DNA of 64,000 nt from assembly GCF_903995435.1 (NCBI RefSeq), contig NC_067151.1:29363992-29427991 (forward strand), given 5' to 3'. This DNA comes from Acomys russatus (Eukaryota > Chordata > Mammalia > Rodentia > Muridae). Positions within the stretch are counted from its first letter, which is position 1. Each line of letters begins with the position of its first letter. The translations under genes were made by a program, and so were the position numbers. The notes under the pieces were generated by a model. That model was not told where the DNA came from, searched no databases, and worked only from the letters and a program-made list of their open reading frames with translations. Of this stretch, positions 62,190 through 64,000 are shown in pieces.

Positions 62190-62240
62190 AAGAAAGGAAT
62201 TTGTCAAGAATATATAGAATATACCTTGGGATGACTTCTT

Positions 62241-62411
62241 CTTTTTAAAAACATTTATTTATTTATTATGTATACAGTGCTCTGTCTACTTGTACTCCTG
62301 CAGGTCAGAAGAGGGCATCTGGTTGTGAGTCACTATGTGGTTGCTGGGAATTGAACTCAGGACCTCTGGAAGAGCAGCCAGTGCTCTTAACCACTGAGCC
62401 ATCTCTCCAGC
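62241..62411 (-). mobile_element. B2 SINE with internal deletion
   Basis: Reverse B2 lacking the 'agatctcattatagat' block (reads agagggcatctggttgtgag). CCTTGGGATGACTTCTT (62224-62240) and CCTTGGGATGAGTTCTT (62412-62428) flank it, 16 of 17. Confidence 0.95.
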
Positions 62412-62428
62412 CCTTGGGATGAGTTCTT

Positions 62429-64000
62429 AAAGTTAGCTCACTAAAGCTGGTTTTTGTATACATATATAAAACTAAAATATAAAGGTACTGCTGGTGTGTG
62501 TCTAGCCTATGGATCGTGTGTCAAGCCCAGGACTCCTCGCTGGAGAGACCAGAAACCTACTGTAGATGCAGGTATGAGACTGTAGGTCTGTGTGCACTGT
62601 AGGTGAGGCACCAGAGAAGGTGTCCATGGTCACCCGTGTCTCATAACAGTCTCTTTGCACGAGAGCTAATTCACCTGCGGTGGCTCAGAATTCGTCTTTG
62701 AGGAGACTAGTTTTCACAGTCTCTTGCAGCTCTGTCAGTCACTTCTGTTTCTACTTCCACTGATGATGCAAAGCCACAGGTAAAAAATTTCCAACCAAGT
62801 GTGCTTGCACTGGGCAGGACGTTTGCGTGGCGCCTGGGAACTGTTCTGTGGACAGGAGAAGGCTTCTAACCCCGTTTTGTGCTGCGGGGACCGGCGTGCA
62901 CCAGGGTCGAGATCCGTGAAGGCGTTTTTGTTACTCACTTGTCCTAGTGGCCCCACTCTACCCTTTCCTCATTCTCTCCTTTATTGACCTGTCCCTGGTG
63001 GCAGCAGCTAGGGTTGTCAACTGCCTAACCAGAGCTTTGCTGAGTGTGTCATTCCTACCACGGTGTGAGAATGTCCAACAGCAAGTCCCCAGGGCTGATC
63101 CTGTCACTGTTAGAAAGAGCCATGTTGAGTGGTCAGACACCTGGCAGGTCCCCTGACATGTCTTGCCCGGTTCAGGACATCTCGGCCTGACCAGTTAGTT
63201 GCTCAAGGGTCATGGCAATTGAGATAAGGTTCTTGTTTGCAATTCTTTAAACTGGCTGAAATAAAGTCTAGACTTAACTGCCTGAAGCCAATGCTCTAGG
63301 GATCTGTGGGTGGCCAACAGTGAGCATGTGGTGGGGACTCATTGGTCACCTGTGGTCCTAGAGATGTGTCTGGGGCCGTACATTAGTAGAGCTTTCTTTG
63401 CGGTTGATTCGGGGCCTTGCCATGATCTGTATTTGTAAATTTGACTTATTAGCTTTAGTGATTTTATTTAAACAAATGTTAATCAAAGGGAATATACTTA
63501 GAAGACAGTGTATATGTTTACATATAGGTAACGGTCTGACAAAAATACCTCACTGACACTATCCTCTATTGCCCCTTACTCAGCTGAACTTAAATTGTTA
63601 AGCTGTGTGCTATCAAATGGATAAACTAGTTCATTATTTCCAAAGGTATTTGTATGTGTGTATGACCGTACTTTATTTTTCCTGGTATAAATGCCCATTG
63701 GGAAAAGAAAACCTATGCTAAGTTTGAACCAGCATCTGGTTTGTGCCAAAGCCTTTCTCTGTAACGGGGTAAACATGGTGATGTACCTTTAACTGGTCCA
63801 GACCCTCCCTCAAAAGGCCACTTCACCCAGCCAGGACCCAGGAAACTGAAAGCGGAAGCCCCAGGGAAGCCCCAGTTCCCACACCAAGCTACTTGCCAGC
63901 TCTTTGTTAAGCCTTGGCATGCCTCCACCTCTGTCTTGCCCTGTGTGACCTCCGGAACCTGTGAGTTCTGTCATCTCCTGGGGACTAGGAAGGATAAATG
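62429..64000. other. 1.6 kb unique stretch to window end
   Basis: No SINE. A mildly CpG-raised patch at about 62810-62930. Short overlapping frames only; no supported exon. Confidence 0.45.

Overview
This window is nuclear DNA of a muroid rodent. I find no complete protein-coding gene, no RNA gene, no CRISPR array and no bacterial-type operon. The lineage call rests on dense rodent-specific SINEs: nearly seventy B1 copies, about twenty B2/B3 copies, and RSINE1/B4-type relics. There are also MT-family MaLR LTRs, L1 (Lx-type) fragments, ancient MIR/L2 relics, and long GT, CT, TTC and ATCT microsatellites. Most B1 copies share a 3' half (AAAG[C/T]GAGTCCAGGACAGCC, then AAGGCTACACAGAG) that differs from the usual house-mouse form (AGTTCCAGGACAGCCAGGGC, from memory). 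That suggests a murid or cricetid relative, perhaps a gerbil, but I cannot fix the species.

Layout. 1-8 kb: RSINE1, a (TC)n tract, a B2-B1 composite, several B1s, and a site at 6.79-7.25 kb hit by two SINEs. 8-17 kb: MIR, nested B1s, an L1 3' UTR remnant, two opposed MaLR-type LTRs and an MT LTR. 17.2-17.35 kb: a candidate terminal coding exon on the minus strand, the only stretch that reads like protein next to a plausible splice acceptor. 18-28 kb: SINE clusters separated by a 1.9 kb SINE-free block, a CpG-rich cluster at 23.4-23.9 kb, and a B3/B1 chimera. 28-40 kb: an AT-rich unique block, MIRs, two B1-B2 head-to-tail composites, and a CpG-dense segment near 39.4 kb with an ETS motif and a good splice donor on each strand. 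40-50 kb: a (TGCG)n tract, a tandemly duplicated B1, an L1 3' end with clear target-site duplications, and an MT / L1 ORF2 / ERV LTR mosaic. 50-64 kb: a MaLR split by a B1, an ERV LTR on the minus strand with TATA box and two polyadenylation signals, RSINE1/B3 elements, and mostly unique sequence to the end.

How it works together. The window looks intronic or intergenic. Apart from the weak exon and promoter candidates, the clear biology is retrotransposition: many insertions keep exact 10-18 bp target-site duplications, which allows nested insertion orders to be read. Most open reading frames here are readings of B1/B2 SINEs or microsatellites. I did not find a convincing new biological system. 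The best leads are the 17.2 kb exon candidate, the 39.4 kb two-way promoter candidate, and the structural histories at 6.8-7.25, 43.2-43.7, 48.6-49.4 and 57.5-58.0 kb.
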